Below, in pieces: positions 35,402-44,732 of a stretch of 64,000 bases of DNA. Position 1 is the stretch's first letter. The number at the start of each line of letters is the position of its first letter. The position numbers and the translations under genes are program-made. Under the pieces are notes generated by a model. The model saw only the letters and a list, made by a program, of their open reading frames with translations. It was not told the DNA's origin and did not search any database. Source of the DNA: Bog-756 sp963835465 (lineage in GTDB: Bacteria > Actinomycetota > Acidimicrobiia > Acidimicrobiales > RAAP-2); assembly GCA_963835465.1 (NCBI GenBank), contig CAWIFR010000005.1, positions 434,001 to 498,000 on the forward strand. Reading direction: 5' to 3'.

Positions 35402-36679
35402 CTACACGTTGGTAAGGATGGAGCGTGCTTCGGGCCGTGCCGAAGATGCGGGATCGAGCCACTTGCGCATTGTCTCGTAGACGGATGGATCGTTGAGAAG
35501 GCGGAAATGATGAAGGCCTTCGAAGTGACGCTTGTGCTCGTCGGGGAACGGAATGTGTCTACCGTTGCGAGCTCGGCCTCGAGCACTGGCGGGTTGGACG
35601 AGAAGGTCGCCCATCAATCGTCCAAGTGGGTTGTGGCGGCTCGCAGCCACCGTGGCGCTGATCGCATAGTGATGAGCCCAGGGGAGCAGCGGAACGTCTT
35701 CGTACTGGTGAGCCTCCCAGTCGCCGGGAACACGCCAATCGCCATCGAGGAGGTAGCCAGCACGAAGATCTTTGATCCCCGCGCTGCGTCGCTCGAGCAC
35801 CGAGGCCAGCGGGCGAGCCACGTCGAGCCTACCGAGTACGGAACTGAGTTCACTGATCCACTGCTCCAACCCCGCGCCCAGGTGCGGGGTGCCCAGATAG
35901 AACATGTGACGCACCGCGGAGACCCACGAGCCCCCATTAACCCACGCCTGGTGGCACGCACTGCGGGCGACAAGGCCTCCCATCGAGTGGCCCACTAGGA
36001 GCAATTCGGTGACTGTTGGCGGCCAGGCGTAGACGAGGTCTTCCAGGAGTGCGGCAAGGCATCGACCGTTCTCCGAGATGTGGAGACCGGTGTTGTAGCG
36101 GAGATAGACAGGGGTGTATCCGAGATCTTCAGCGAGTCGAGAGCCATAAGTCGACTCTCCATGACGGCCCTGGCGATCTGCGTGCAACCGCCAAGACTCC
36201 TCGGTCTCACCCAACCCGTGCAGGAAGACGGCCACTTTCGGTGTCGCCCCCAAGAAGACGTCTCCCAGGGCATCACGCTCAATGGCGACGTTTGACCGGG
36301 CCCGCCTGACAGCCATCGGGATCGCCAACGGGCTCCCCTGTTCAGCGAGTTCATCTCCTAGGGTGGCGTTCAACGCCGCCAGAGCCAGATTGCCGCGAGC
36401 GGTGGATCCGGCCGGAAGCGCCGATCCGCCTGCAGCGCCGAATAGTTCCGTGGCGGCCATGCCAGCGATGAGGCCACTCCCTCGGATCGCAGCGTAGACA
36501 CCGCTGATGATGCCCTCGTGCATGAGCCGGACCGGAGCGCTGACCGGATCGGTCAACGAGAAGGCCCTGGTGGCGATGGCGCGATGCACATCTTCGACGT
36601 GCGAGACGGCCTCGGCCAGCATGCCCGTCGCCAGGCCTCCGACGGCACGTATTTCCTCAGGCTTCAATCGCGCCCCCAA
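35402..36679 (-). CDS. Alpha/beta-hydrolase, lipase/esterase
   Basis: An intact 425-residue protein. An Ala-rich helical N-terminal ~130 residues precedes a lipase domain: oxyanion strand VAVFLHGLGETEESW, nucleophile elbow LLLVGHSMGGLVAR (Ser ~235), and YLGTPHLGAGLEQW, typical of PGAP1-like or triacylglycerol lipases. GLHHFRLLNDPSVY near the C-terminus supplies the likely His. No signal peptide is seen. It ends 62 bp downstream of the patatin gene, so the two may form a lipid-hydrolysis operon. Confidence 0.82.
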   Translation of the reverse strand: MGARLKPEEIRAVGGLATGMLAEAVSHVEDVHRAIATRAFSLTDPVSAPVRLMHEGIISGVYAAIRGSGLIAGMAATELFGAAGGSALPAGSTARGNLALAALNATLGDELAEQGSPLAIPMAVRRARSNVAIERDALGDVFLGATPKVAVFLHGLGETEESWRLHADRQGRHGESTYGSRLAEDLGYTPVYLRYNTGLHISENGRCLAALLEDLVYAWPPTVTELLLVGHSMGGLVARSACHQAWVNGGSWVSAVRHMFYLGTPHLGAGLEQWISELSSVLGRLDVARPLASVLERRSAGIKDLRAGYLLDGDWRVPGDWEAHQYEDVPLLPWAHHYAISATVAASRHNPLGRLMGDLLVQPASARGRARNGRHIPFPDEHKRHFEGLHHFRLLNDPSVYETMRKWLDPASSARPEARSILTNV

Positions 36680-36741
36680 ACTTCCAAGCTGCGCCCCCCG
36701 AGCACCAGTATGACAGTCAGGCGAGGAGAACTGAAGCTCCC

Positions 36742-37971
36742 TCAGCCGTCAACGGGCCCGTCGGGCAGGGACCGATGGGTTCCAGCGGGCACAGGGTCCG
36801 AACTGCGATCACCCGAACCCCTCTTCAAGCCATTGCCAGACTCGTCCTCGTGCGCTTCAGCCGAGGATTGAGGGGTGCGCGTGCGTTCCGAATCCCGTGC
36901 CGAGAGGACGCGCCGCGCCTCGATTCGTCCGGCCTGCATGAACGACGGCCACTCCACCGGATTCAGAAACTGGCGATAGAAGCCGACGCCCTGGACCTTC
37001 CGATAAGGGACGGGCTCGATCATCAGTAGCTCGGTCGCGTCGTCGAGTCGGTGGAGGTTCACCCTAGCTAGCTCTGCCTGTTGGCAAGTTCGGACCTGGC
37101 TGGCAATGCGCAGGATACTCGCCGGCTCGTCCTGCCATCCCGTTGCGTCCTCCCCCACAAACCCAGGAGGGTAGAAACCGTTGATGGCCAGGGCCGCATC
37201 GCATTGCTCCTCGATATCGAGGACCGGAGAAACCGGAAAGATGTCGACGAGTCCGCCGTCGCACCAGTAGCCGCCATTGACCTGGACCGGAGCAACAAAC
37301 AGCGGCAGGGCAACTGCCAAATGGATGGCCCGTGCCACCGCCAGATCCGGATGGGTCCGCGGGCCGATGTATTCGAGGCGATTCTCCTCGACGTTCCAGA
37401 TCGGAGCGTATGCAGGTATCGGCATCTCGGACAGGGTCATGTCGCCCACCAGCCGGCGGTAGGTGGCTTCGATCCGTTCGCCCCTTATGAGGCCGGCAAA
37501 GCCCCGACCCACCGTCGGCACGAGCTTCGCCAACCGGGCCCAGTCAACGTCCACATAGTCCTCCGGCTGGAAAGCCAAGACGAACTCAGCAACGTCTTCT
37601 GCTGGGATTCCGGCCGCGATGGGGAAGCCGAAGAGGGCTGATCCTGAGCACAACGAAATCACAGCGGGGCGAATATCGGCCTCTTCGAGAGCACGGGCGG
37701 CACCGACTACAGATGCCAAAGCCCCGCTCCCGCCGGTCGCAAGGAGTGCGAGCCGACGTCCCTCGAGCCAGGGGAGACTGTACGGCTCGGGTGAGGGAAA
37801 CGGATGTGCTTCCACCTGCCTCGAGGTCTCGAAGGGCAGCGTGATCACAGCTCGACGAACGTCTCTCAGCAAACCGGCGTCTTCGCGAATGCCATCGATC
37901 CAATCCCGGGCCATCGTGATCACCTCGAAGTACTGACGAAGGCGAAACACGTCGAGGACCGTGCTCAGCAC
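36742..37971 (-). CDS. Patatin-like phospholipase
   Basis: An intact 409-residue patatin-family protein. The glycine-rich oxyanion loop is LATGGSGALASVVGAA; the nucleophile region is ISLCSGSALFGFPIA, and the dyad Asp is in WCDGGLVDIFPV (DGG). The elbow is atypical: where patatins have GTSAG, this has L-C-S-G-S, so both flanking Gly positions are altered. The ~50 C-terminal residues are polar and low-complexity. Catalytic competence is therefore not certain. It is co-directional with the lipase gene. Confidence 0.78.
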   Translation of the reverse strand: MLSTVLDVFRLRQYFEVITMARDWIDGIREDAGLLRDVRRAVITLPFETSRQVEAHPFPSPEPYSLPWLEGRRLALLATGGSGALASVVGAARALEEADIRPAVISLCSGSALFGFPIAAGIPAEDVAEFVLAFQPEDYVDVDWARLAKLVPTVGRGFAGLIRGERIEATYRRLVGDMTLSEMPIPAYAPIWNVEENRLEYIGPRTHPDLAVARAIHLAVALPLFVAPVQVNGGYWCDGGLVDIFPVSPVLDIEEQCDAALAINGFYPPGFVGEDATGWQDEPASILRIASQVRTCQQAELARVNLHRLDDATELLMIEPVPYRKVQGVGFYRQFLNPVEWPSFMQAGRIEARRVLSARDSERTRTPQSSAEAHEDESGNGLKRGSGDRSSDPVPAGTHRSLPDGPVDG

Positions 37972-38472
37972 AGCGCCACCCTCCGGTCAGACTTTCCACA
38001 TCGACTCACTCCGGCCACCTTCCTCAGACACTCGAGATCACACTCTCCCCACGAAACGCTCACTCGGGGCCGTCTTCCAAGAACAATCCTGACCCAAAGA
38101 TCGAACGAAGCCCAGGGTCGAAGGTCCCTCCGTCACGGTTCCCTCATCTGCAATGCCGCCGGATTCGGGCGAAGGACTCAGCACAGGTAGCTGTGGACCG
38201 GTGACAGACGGGGGACGCCGGCTTGATGCAACTGAGCTCAGCCGACTAGCGCCCGGGTCCGCCTAGTCGTCCTCAGCGGGACCTGATCACTTCGAGTTGG
38301 AGCCCGCGGGTGGAATCGGCCAGCCGATCTCAAATGGCATGGCTGATGTAACACTCGCTGTTCTCAGCTTCAACGGCTGAAACCTGACACGGCACTCAGC
38401 TGGACCAGCTGAGATCTCTTGACATATGGCCGGTCCCCGTCCTCATGAGGATGCTCTCCCTAACCTGGGCCC
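37972..38472. other. Divergent 500-bp gap between patatin and glycosidase genes
   Basis: No gene is supported. It contains hairpin locus 10 near its right side. The segment should also hold promoters for both divergent genes; I see no clear boxes. Confidence 0.4.
38362..38414. repeat. Hairpin repeat locus 10, tandem pair
   Basis: Unit one: CTCAGC (38363-38368), TTCAACG, GCTGAA (38376-38381). Unit two: CTCAGC (38395-38400), TGGACCA, GCTGAG (38408-38413). Confidence 0.6.
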
Positions 38473-39576
38473 ATGGCCTCAACCCCCGTTGGCTCCGACT
38501 GTCCAAGGCGCATGGGTCTGTCAGTGCTCGCAGTCGTGGCCATTGCCCTCGCGTCCTGCTCGGGTGGGTCAAGTATGGGCATCCGCAAGTCGACGATACA
38601 GACGCGGGACCATCCGAGCACGACGGCACCAGAACCGTCGACCAAAGTACCTTCGCACGCCGGAGGCCGGGATGCAGGAGGACTCGGAATGCCGCTGCCC
38701 GTGCCCACTGCATTGGCGCCATTCGATGCACTCGCTACCCCCGGTGAGGGCAGCTGGCATTCTGCCGGACGTTCTGTCGGTGGTGTCCCAGCGGTCTACG
38801 AGACAGCTCTGGTTCCGCCGGGAGGCTCGATGCCGGCTGGGATCGCCTGGATGGACACCCATCTGCTGTCCGCACTGCTCTACTCCGGCTCGAAGAGTCC
38901 GGGCGGTGGGCCGTACCTCCACACGGCGCCAGTCCAGCCGACGCAGGCAGCGTCGCTGGTGGCAGCGTTCAACGGGGGCTTCCTCATGGACACCGCCGGT
39001 GGCGGCTACTTCACCGAGGGACGGGTCGTAGTCCCATTGGTCACCGGGGCCGCGTCGCTGGTCATCTACGCGAACGGGACCGTCAACATCGGTGAGTGGG
39101 GCAGCGACGTGTCGATGACCTCGGACGTCATGGGCGTCCGCCAGAACTTGGTGCCGCTCGTCGAACGAGGCGAACCGACGGCGCAGGCGGCGAGCACCGA
39201 TTGGTTGTCCTGGGGAAACACCTGCGGTGCGACATCGTGCGCGCACTCCACACCCAGTGTTGAAGCGCAGTGGCGATCCGGGGTCGGAGTCACCGTCGAC
39301 GGCGCGCTGGTGTATGCGACAGGGCCATTACTCACACCCGTCCAGCTGGCCCAGCTTCTCGCCCACGCCGGCGTTGTCCGCGGCATGGAACTCGACATCA
39401 ACCCGTACTGGACCTATCTCGTCACCTACAACCCGATCGACCCGAGCGGGCTTGCCGCACCCGACAACGGCACCCGGCTGGTCCCTGACACCGTACAAGG
39501 ACCAGCGACGATCTTCGACCCGGCTTGGGCGAGGGACTTCGTCACCCTGTCGGCGCGAGCAAAGTCCGCTGGCTGA
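38473..39576 (+). CDS. Phosphodiester glycosidase family lipoprotein (NAGPA-like)
   Basis: A 367-residue exported protein. The N-terminus has a hydrophobic segment LSVLAVVAIALASCSGG with a lipobox-like LASC, then a Ser/Thr/Pro linker, so it is probably a membrane-anchored lipoprotein. The catalytic domain shows SLVAAFNGGFLMD, GGYFTEGRVVVPLV, the block GVGVTVDGALVYATG and VVRGMELDINPYWTYLV, matching phosphodiester glycosidase / NAGPA-type domains. These cleave sugar phosphodiesters, possibly in wall polymers or secreted glycans. It is intact. Confidence 0.78.
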   Translation: MASTPVGSDCPRRMGLSVLAVVAIALASCSGGSSMGIRKSTIQTRDHPSTTAPEPSTKVPSHAGGRDAGGLGMPLPVPTALAPFDALATPGEGSWHSAGRSVGGVPAVYETALVPPGGSMPAGIAWMDTHLLSALLYSGSKSPGGGPYLHTAPVQPTQAASLVAAFNGGFLMDTAGGGYFTEGRVVVPLVTGAASLVIYANGTVNIGEWGSDVSMTSDVMGVRQNLVPLVERGEPTAQAASTDWLSWGNTCGATSCAHSTPSVEAQWRSGVGVTVDGALVYATGPLLTPVQLAQLLAHAGVVRGMELDINPYWTYLVTYNPIDPSGLAAPDNGTRLVPDTVQGPATIFDPAWARDFVTLSARAKSAG

Positions 39577-39711
39577 GCCGCGAGGCTCGCGATCCAAGCC
39601 AGGTCAGACGAGACCTGGACAAGTCAGCGTGTTCACTTCAAGCGAGCACCAACCGTCCGCCCTCGGCTGGCCCGGCTGAGAACCGCCGAGCGGAGTCTCC
39701 TATTTGGCAAT

Positions 39712-40983
39712 TCAGACGCCCGGTGCGTTCTCTCGTTCCAGTTTTGCGGCCGAGGCGAGAATGTTGTGGGCCACGAAAGACCGTTCCATCTTCGAGCGAG
39801 CCTCGAGCAGATCTGCCTTCATTGCACGGGCCTCAGCCACTAACTCGCTGTCGTTGAAGAGGACGAAGTCCACCAGGTGAAGCGCTCGTTGAACATCGTC
39901 GGTGGTGCCCGACGCACCAAGAGCCCGGGCTCGGTCCAGCAAAGGCCCGGATCCACCCACTAGAGCGACCACTTCGGCCGCAATCTTGGCCCGAGTACTG
40001 GGAAACAGCATTGACGGATTCCCGTCGTACCAGCCCATGTATCGCCGCAGGAGGTCACGGACCAGAAACGGGGTACATCCGTAGAGGGGCTGGAGGTAAG
40101 AGCTCTCAGCGAGCGCGGCAGGCAGCTCAACCTCGGTAATGATCTGCTCTTGCCACTGACCTTCGTTGAGTCGCTGGACCACCTCGCCGTCAAGGTACCG
40201 GAGCGCCTCCGCCGTGGTCAGCAACATCTCAACTCCATGCTCCCGGAAGACACCTCCGTGGCCAGAGATGATCGCGACGGGTTCGAGGGCGGCCATCTCC
40301 TCTAGGGCCTCGGCCCACTCCAGCACATAACGCTGTACACGGAATGGTGTCCCGGCATTGGGCAATGACGACACGATGAAGTCGCCGCCGACAATGACAC
40401 GGGGTCCGGGCAGCCACACCCAGGTGTGGTCATCCGTCTCTCCGAGCCCATGGCGGCATTCGAGCGGCAGATCGCCCAGATCGTTGAGGAGTAGGGTGTC
40501 CCCGTAATCGATGGTCGGCGGGAAGTACTTGGCCTTCCGAACAACGTCGCCCCCATCGGGTCCCCACATCGCGAACTGGGAGTCGAAGGTCCCGGCCAAG
40601 TGGCCTGAAGTCTTCGCGTAACGCTCAAAGCGTTTGGCCACGTTCACATGGCCCACGATGTCGGGGGGCTCGTGTCCCCGCTGGGCGGCGTCCTCAAGGA
40701 CTGCCGGGGTGCCGAAGGCGTGGTCATAGTGCCCGTGGGTGTAGATCACATAGCGAACGGGGAGATCAGTGAGGGCCCGGAGTTCGTTGACCACTCGGGG
40801 TCCATTGGTGAATAGCCCTGGGTCAACGACAGCTACCCCCCTTGTTCCGACCAGAATCGTCGTATTGCCGAATCCGGCAAGAAAGTGCACGCCCGGCGCT
40901 ATCTCACGACACTCGAACGATTCCCTTGATTTGCCCAGGGCCTCGGGTCCCGCACTCTGGATCGGGTCGGTGTCATCGTTCAT
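39712..40983 (-). CDS. Metallo-beta-lactamase fold hydrolase, alkyl-sulfatase-like
   Basis: An intact 423-residue MBL-fold enzyme. The HxHxDH motif is THGHYDHAFG (H83, H85, D87, H88). Further metal ligands fit GLGETDDHTWVWLPG, VIVGGDFIV and ISGHGGVF. The C-terminal YMGWYDGNPSMLFPS is the start of the alkyl sulfatase dimerisation domain, so linear alkyl sulfate or a related ester is the likely substrate. The ATG at 40983 is preferred (weak GGCAGG upstream); the longer reading adds 80 non-conserved residues. The C-terminal sterol-carrier-like domain of full SdsA enzymes is absent. Confidence 0.8.
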   Translation of the reverse strand: MNDDTDPIQSAGPEALGKSRESFECREIAPGVHFLAGFGNTTILVGTRGVAVVDPGLFTNGPRVVNELRALTDLPVRYVIYTHGHYDHAFGTPAVLEDAAQRGHEPPDIVGHVNVAKRFERYAKTSGHLAGTFDSQFAMWGPDGGDVVRKAKYFPPTIDYGDTLLLNDLGDLPLECRHGLGETDDHTWVWLPGPRVIVGGDFIVSSLPNAGTPFRVQRYVLEWAEALEEMAALEPVAIISGHGGVFREHGVEMLLTTAEALRYLDGEVVQRLNEGQWQEQIITEVELPAALAESSYLQPLYGCTPFLVRDLLRRYMGWYDGNPSMLFPSTRAKIAAEVVALVGGSGPLLDRARALGASGTTDDVQRALHLVDFVLFNDSELVAEARAMKADLLEARSKMERSFVAHNILASAAKLERENAPGV

Positions 40984-42216
40984 GGTTACCTGCCAATGTC
41001 GTGGTCCGGTTCTCAGATCGTAGATTGCCCCCGCCACCAACCCTGGGTCGCGACCCGCTTCTCGACCAACTTTGGAAGGCGCTCCCGGCGGAGCATTCCG
41101 TATCCGATGGATTGGAGGGAAGCCACTTGTACCGCTAGTTGATGGACCGGTGAAGCAGGACCGGCCACCTCGCAGACTTGACGGGTCTCTTGTCACTTTG
41201 TCGAGTTGATGCGAACTGATCACGCCGGACAGCTCTCGGTGACCTCAGCGTGCAAAAGCTGAGACTCAAATGCCTCCCCCGCTAGAAGGGTCCCCGACCA
41301 GCACTGTTGCCCTGGTGGGGCTCAGCCTCCCGTCTCTAGTGTCCGATCGGCCGTTGGTGCAGGTGGGGGACCCTGGGACGGATCGTGTTGTCGTGCCTCC
41401 AAGCGCCCGGAGAGTGTCACGCGTCATCCAGTGGGGGCCCGACCCAGCCGATCCGGAGGGATCCTCCTGGACTGGTGGTCTCCGTCATCGAGCCGGTGCT
41501 GTGCCGTCGGCGGGGCGCGGTCGGTGGGCTGAGCCATGCCGGCGGGATTGTCCCCACCGATGCTGCGTGTGAGAATGCAAGTCCCGCTCCTACACGAACG
41601 CAGCAGTCACCATGCAACCACCTCGCAAACAAAGCGACCTCCGATGGCGGGCGCTCATAACGGTCTGCTTCGCCGCGGGACTCGTCGCCCTCGTCCTGGG
41701 CCTCGTCCTGACCGGGTCGGGCTCATCCGCTGCCCACCGGTGCAGCCGACCGGATGTCGCACTACACACTGTCCTGGCAGGCCACGGGCCGTCGACGACG
41801 TTGCCACCCTCGCACGACAACGACACCGGTGGAGCGCACATTCGCGATCACACGCCCGATGCCGATGTCGATGCGTACCAGCGTGCCCATCGCTGCCCCT
41901 CCTGACCACTTCCAGGGGCCTGCATCGGGGGACCGCAGTGCTTCGTCGGCCTCCGTCCTTCGGTGCTTATTCGGACAGAGCTCTCGAGAGGTCGACAGGG
42001 CGGACGAGGGGACGGTGTCGCCGGTTGTACGCGAACCTCGTCGACCGACTCCCCCTGAAGGTGGCGCAGTGAGAGCCCTCGTTCCCGAGGACTTTGATTA
42101 GGGCACAGTTGCTAAGCACGCTGGCAACCGGTCTGAGTCCTTCCCCACTGCCCTGGTACCGTCTCTCCAGACCTACGCTGACCCGTGACATTCCTCCAAG
42201 GCTGCGTATGGGCCGT
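40984..42216. other. 1.2-kb gap with no confident gene
   Basis: It holds hairpin locus 11 (CCTCAGC 41243-41249, eight bases, GCTGAGA 41258-41264). The only suggestive ORF, 41612-41905, starts with a plausible anchor (LITVCFAAGLVALVLGLVL) but degenerates into low-complexity sequence, so I leave it uncalled. The rest looks like decayed sequence. Confidence 0.4.
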
Positions 42217-42341
42217 CCTCAACTTCGCTAGCTGAGGGTCTTCTAGACAGCTCGGACGCCGAGAAGCCCCCGGTCGGGGAGACTTGTCCAAAGCAAGGCG
42301 AAGCATAGGTATCGCTTAAGGTGGAAGGTCGTCTCCCGGGA
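42217..42341 (-). pseudogene. 3'-end remnant of a DUF6036-type gene, with hairpin locus 12
   Basis: The segment 42224-42341 aligns without gaps to 44740-44857, at a constant offset of 2516 bp and about 88% identity by hand count. The latter is the 3' end of the DUF6036 nucleotidyltransferase gene. The remnant encodes ALDKSPRPGASRRPS-like codons, where the full copy has ALDESARPGASRRPS. Both copies start with the hairpin unit, here CCTCAAC (42217-42223), TTCGCTA, GCTGAGG (42231-42237). Upstream codons of the gene are missing where the RHH-Fic segment begins. Confidence 0.7.
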
Positions 42342-42490
42342 GAACGGAACGGTGTACGCCACTCTCATCGACGTATATTCCTCACCTATCCGATTGCGTG
42401 CCCGTACGACGTCGATCACCTCAGCAGTGGAGTAGTGGGGGTGATGGTCCTGGAACTCACCCTGAGTGAAGGGAGTCTGAACGCCGTGGT

Positions 42491-42523
42491 CCGTATATGG
42501 TATCACTTTGATACCATATACGG
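42491..42523. promoter_or_regulatory. 33-bp perfect palindromic operator of the RHH-Fic operon
   Basis: CCGTATATGGTATCA (42491-42505), CTT, TGATACCATATACGG (42509-42523): perfect 15-bp arms with a 3-bp spacer. It ends at the base before the ATG at 42524. TATACCAT/GATACC repeats within it would fit two RHH dimers. No ribosome binding site separates it from the start codon, so transcription is probably leaderless and blocked by the antitoxin at the promoter itself. Confidence 0.75.
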
Positions 42524-42730
42524 ATGGCCCTCACCGTCCGAACTGATGCGAAACTCGAAGAGGCCCTCGAGGCACTTGCAGGCGCCGAAGGGATCTCCAA
42601 GCAAGAGGTCATCCGCCGCGCCATTCTCGAACGGTACGAGCGTGCCGGTCATGCTCAACGCGTGGAGGGAGCCGGTCGCCGCATGCTCGAGCGCTGGGGC
42701 GACGTGCTCGAGCGCCTGGGCACTGAATGA
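42524..42730 (+). CDS. Ribbon-helix-helix (CopG-like) antitoxin
   Basis: A 68-residue protein. The N-terminus MALTVRTDAKLEEALEALAGAEGISKQEVIRRAILER has the beta-strand followed by two helices of an RHH DNA-binding domain. The C-terminus (RMLERWGDVLERLGTE) would bind and inhibit the Fic toxin. It begins directly at the edge of the 33-bp palindrome. The last codons overlap the toxin start by 4 bp (ATGA). Confidence 0.82.
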   Translation: MALTVRTDAKLEEALEALAGAEGISKQEVIRRAILERYERAGHAQRVEGAGRRMLERWGDVLERLGTE

Positions 42731-43095
42731 GCCGAGTCGAATACCTCGATCTCGACGACCTACTCGGACTGATACGCATTCTTGGCGTCGGACCAGTCCG
42801 CGACATCGGCTTGCTCGACTCAGCATTAGCGAGGCCTCAATCGAGCGCCTTCGGGGAGGATGCCTACACGACCACCACGCTTAAATCAGCTGCACTCCTG
42901 CATTCCATCGTGAACAATCATGCCCTCACCGATGGAAACAAGAGACTGGGCTGGCTCGCCACGGTCGTATTCCTTGATCTCAACGGTCTTTCTCCCGACC
43001 TATCAGACGGTGACGCGTTTGACTTGGTTTGGGAGATTGCCGCCACGCCCCTTGACGTCAAAGCAATCGCCGCCAGGCTTCGGACCAATGAATGA
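42727..43095 (+). CDS. Fic/Doc-family toxin
   Basis: A 122-residue Doc-like protein. The Fic core is HALTDGNKRLGWLATVVFLDLNG (residues ~58-80), close to HxFx(D/A)GNKRxxxxA. The upstream TTTTLKSAALLHSIVNN helix is also Doc-like. Doc phosphorylates EF-Tu, while classic Fic enzymes AMPylate; the Doc motif has K/R changes at the nucleotide site, and here GNKRLGW is Doc-type. It is intact, coupled to the RHH antitoxin, and followed by hairpin locus 13. Confidence 0.85.
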   Translation: MSRVEYLDLDDLLGLIRILGVGPVRDIGLLDSALARPQSSAFGEDAYTTTTLKSAALLHSIVNNHALTDGNKRLGWLATVVFLDLNGLSPDLSDGDAFDLVWEIAATPLDVKAIAARLRTNE

Positions 43096-43147
43096 GCTGA
43101 GCACCCCAACAATCCGCTCTCATCTCTGCTGATTGGTTGGTGACCGT

Positions 43148-43167
43148 TCTCAGCTGCCCGGCTGAGG
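43148..43167. repeat. Hairpin repeat locus 13
   Basis: TCTCAGC ending at 43154, six bases TGCCCG, GCTGAGG from 43161. It lies between the convergent fic and P450 genes. Confidence 0.55.
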
Positions 43168-43333
43168 TATCCCAAGCGCTACCCGCGGGAGAAGGATTCG
43201 CATCGGCGAAGAAGGTGGCGTTCATTCCGGCTGTGCCACGTCGAACACAGCCCGGGGACCCATTCTGTCGGCGTCAGCAAATGGGCTCGCGCCACATTCA
43301 GTGTCCTTGGAGCCCCAGTTCAGTGGACGGTGG

Positions 43334-44587
43334 TCATGATAGGCGAACCGGCAGCTCTCGCATCGAAATCAGAATGGGGTTGAGGACGCCCAGCGACGTG
43401 TACGAAGGGGGCCCCGTGAGCTCGATGTGGTGAGTCCGATCGAGCAGCACCTCGATAAGCGTTGCCACCTCCCGGCGGGCCAGACTGGCGCCGAGGCAAA
43501 AGTGGACACCGCCACCACCGAAGGCGAGATGCGGGTTTGGGCTGCGGTTGATGTCGAAGCCAAATGGATCCACAAAGGCTTCAGAATCACGATTGGCGGA
43601 GGGATACCACATCGTGACGCGTTCACCTTTAGCGATCTTTGTCCCTCGGACCTGGGTGTCTCGGGTCGCCCGACGGGCGAAGCACGAGACTGGCGACGAC
43701 CATCGGAGTACCTCCTCCACAGCGAGGGGAATCGCATCCGGTACCTGGCGAAGATGCTCAAGGTGGGCGGGATGATCGAGCAACGCAAGGAGCCCGAGGG
43801 AAACTGCATTCCTGGTGGTCTCGCTTCCAGCGATGATGAGTAGGAGAAAGAACATATCCAGCTCGATTTCGCTGAGAGCCGTGCGCTCGCCATCGTCGGC
43901 CTCGACTTGCACTGTCGACAAGATCGTCCAGACGTCATCCTGTGGATTCGCCCGCTTCTCCTGGCCCAGTTTCTGGGCGTATTCGAACATCTCGACTTGG
44001 ATTCCGACGTGCTCATCCCGCGACATATTCCGCTCCGGAGCACCTCCTTGCAGCATGTCGTTGGCCAATGAGAAGAGTGCATCCCGGTCCTGAGGCGGGA
44101 TGCCGACAATGTCGGCGATGACATTCATGGGCAGCTTGTAGGCAATCTCAGATACGAAATCACACTCACCTCGATCCAATGCCAGATCAACGATCGACTC
44201 GGCCCACTGCCGAATCTTGCGCTCAAGCTGGCTGACCATGCGAGGGGTGAAGCCGGCGCTAATGAGTCGGCGCTGCCGAAGATGGCTTCGGCCATCCATA
44301 CTGACAAGCATCGTCCCGGCCATTTCAGGTTGGTGACTCAACTGCGGTCCGTCGAACGCACTAAAGAGCTCAGGGTTATGGCTAGCTGCTTGAACGTCTT
44401 CGTGCTTCGACAACACCCAGAACCCCTCGTCGTGGCTGCCCATGAAGGTTTCCGGAAAGGACTGCCATTTCACGGGTGCAAAATGGCGCAGTGCAGTGAA
44501 CACCTCGTGCGGGAACCCGTTGGCGTAGAGAGCAGAGTCCGTGAGATCCGCGTCGAGGTATGTTCGGTCAATCACTGTTTCGGTCAC
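43334..44587 (-). CDS. Cytochrome P450
   Basis: An intact 417-residue P450. Key motifs are the I-helix AGSETTRNA, the K-helix EEVLRW, and the heme loop AFGGGGVHFCLGASLARRE with the proximal Cys at residue 364. LGASLARREVATLIEVLLDR and the long N-terminal region resemble steroid/linear-terpenoid P450s such as the CYP125/CYP142 group, but this is only a resemblance. No redox partner is adjacent. It lies between hairpin loci 13 and 14, and together with RHH-Fic it is flanked by the duplicated DUF6036 end. Confidence 0.92.
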   Translation of the reverse strand: MTETVIDRTYLDADLTDSALYANGFPHEVFTALRHFAPVKWQSFPETFMGSHDEGFWVLSKHEDVQAASHNPELFSAFDGPQLSHQPEMAGTMLVSMDGRSHLRQRRLISAGFTPRMVSQLERKIRQWAESIVDLALDRGECDFVSEIAYKLPMNVIADIVGIPPQDRDALFSLANDMLQGGAPERNMSRDEHVGIQVEMFEYAQKLGQEKRANPQDDVWTILSTVQVEADDGERTALSEIELDMFFLLLIIAGSETTRNAVSLGLLALLDHPAHLEHLRQVPDAIPLAVEEVLRWSSPVSCFARRATRDTQVRGTKIAKGERVTMWYPSANRDSEAFVDPFGFDINRSPNPHLAFGGGGVHFCLGASLARREVATLIEVLLDRTHHIELTGPPSYTSLGVLNPILISMRELPVRLS

Positions 44588-44732
44588 GAGCCGCCTCCGA
44601 ATAGGGAGCTACCAACCATCCTGTGTAGTGGATCTTGCCAGTGATTGGTGGACGTTGGGATAGTACTTGCGAAAGTCCAGTTCAGAGATTTTCGAGGCTT
44701 AAGCGGTCAGCCAGGGGAGGCAGAGATCCAAC

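Noticed and set aside
41612..41905. Possible small membrane protein
   Set aside because: Only the hydrophobic start is protein-like; the rest is low complexity and no ribosome binding site is clear.
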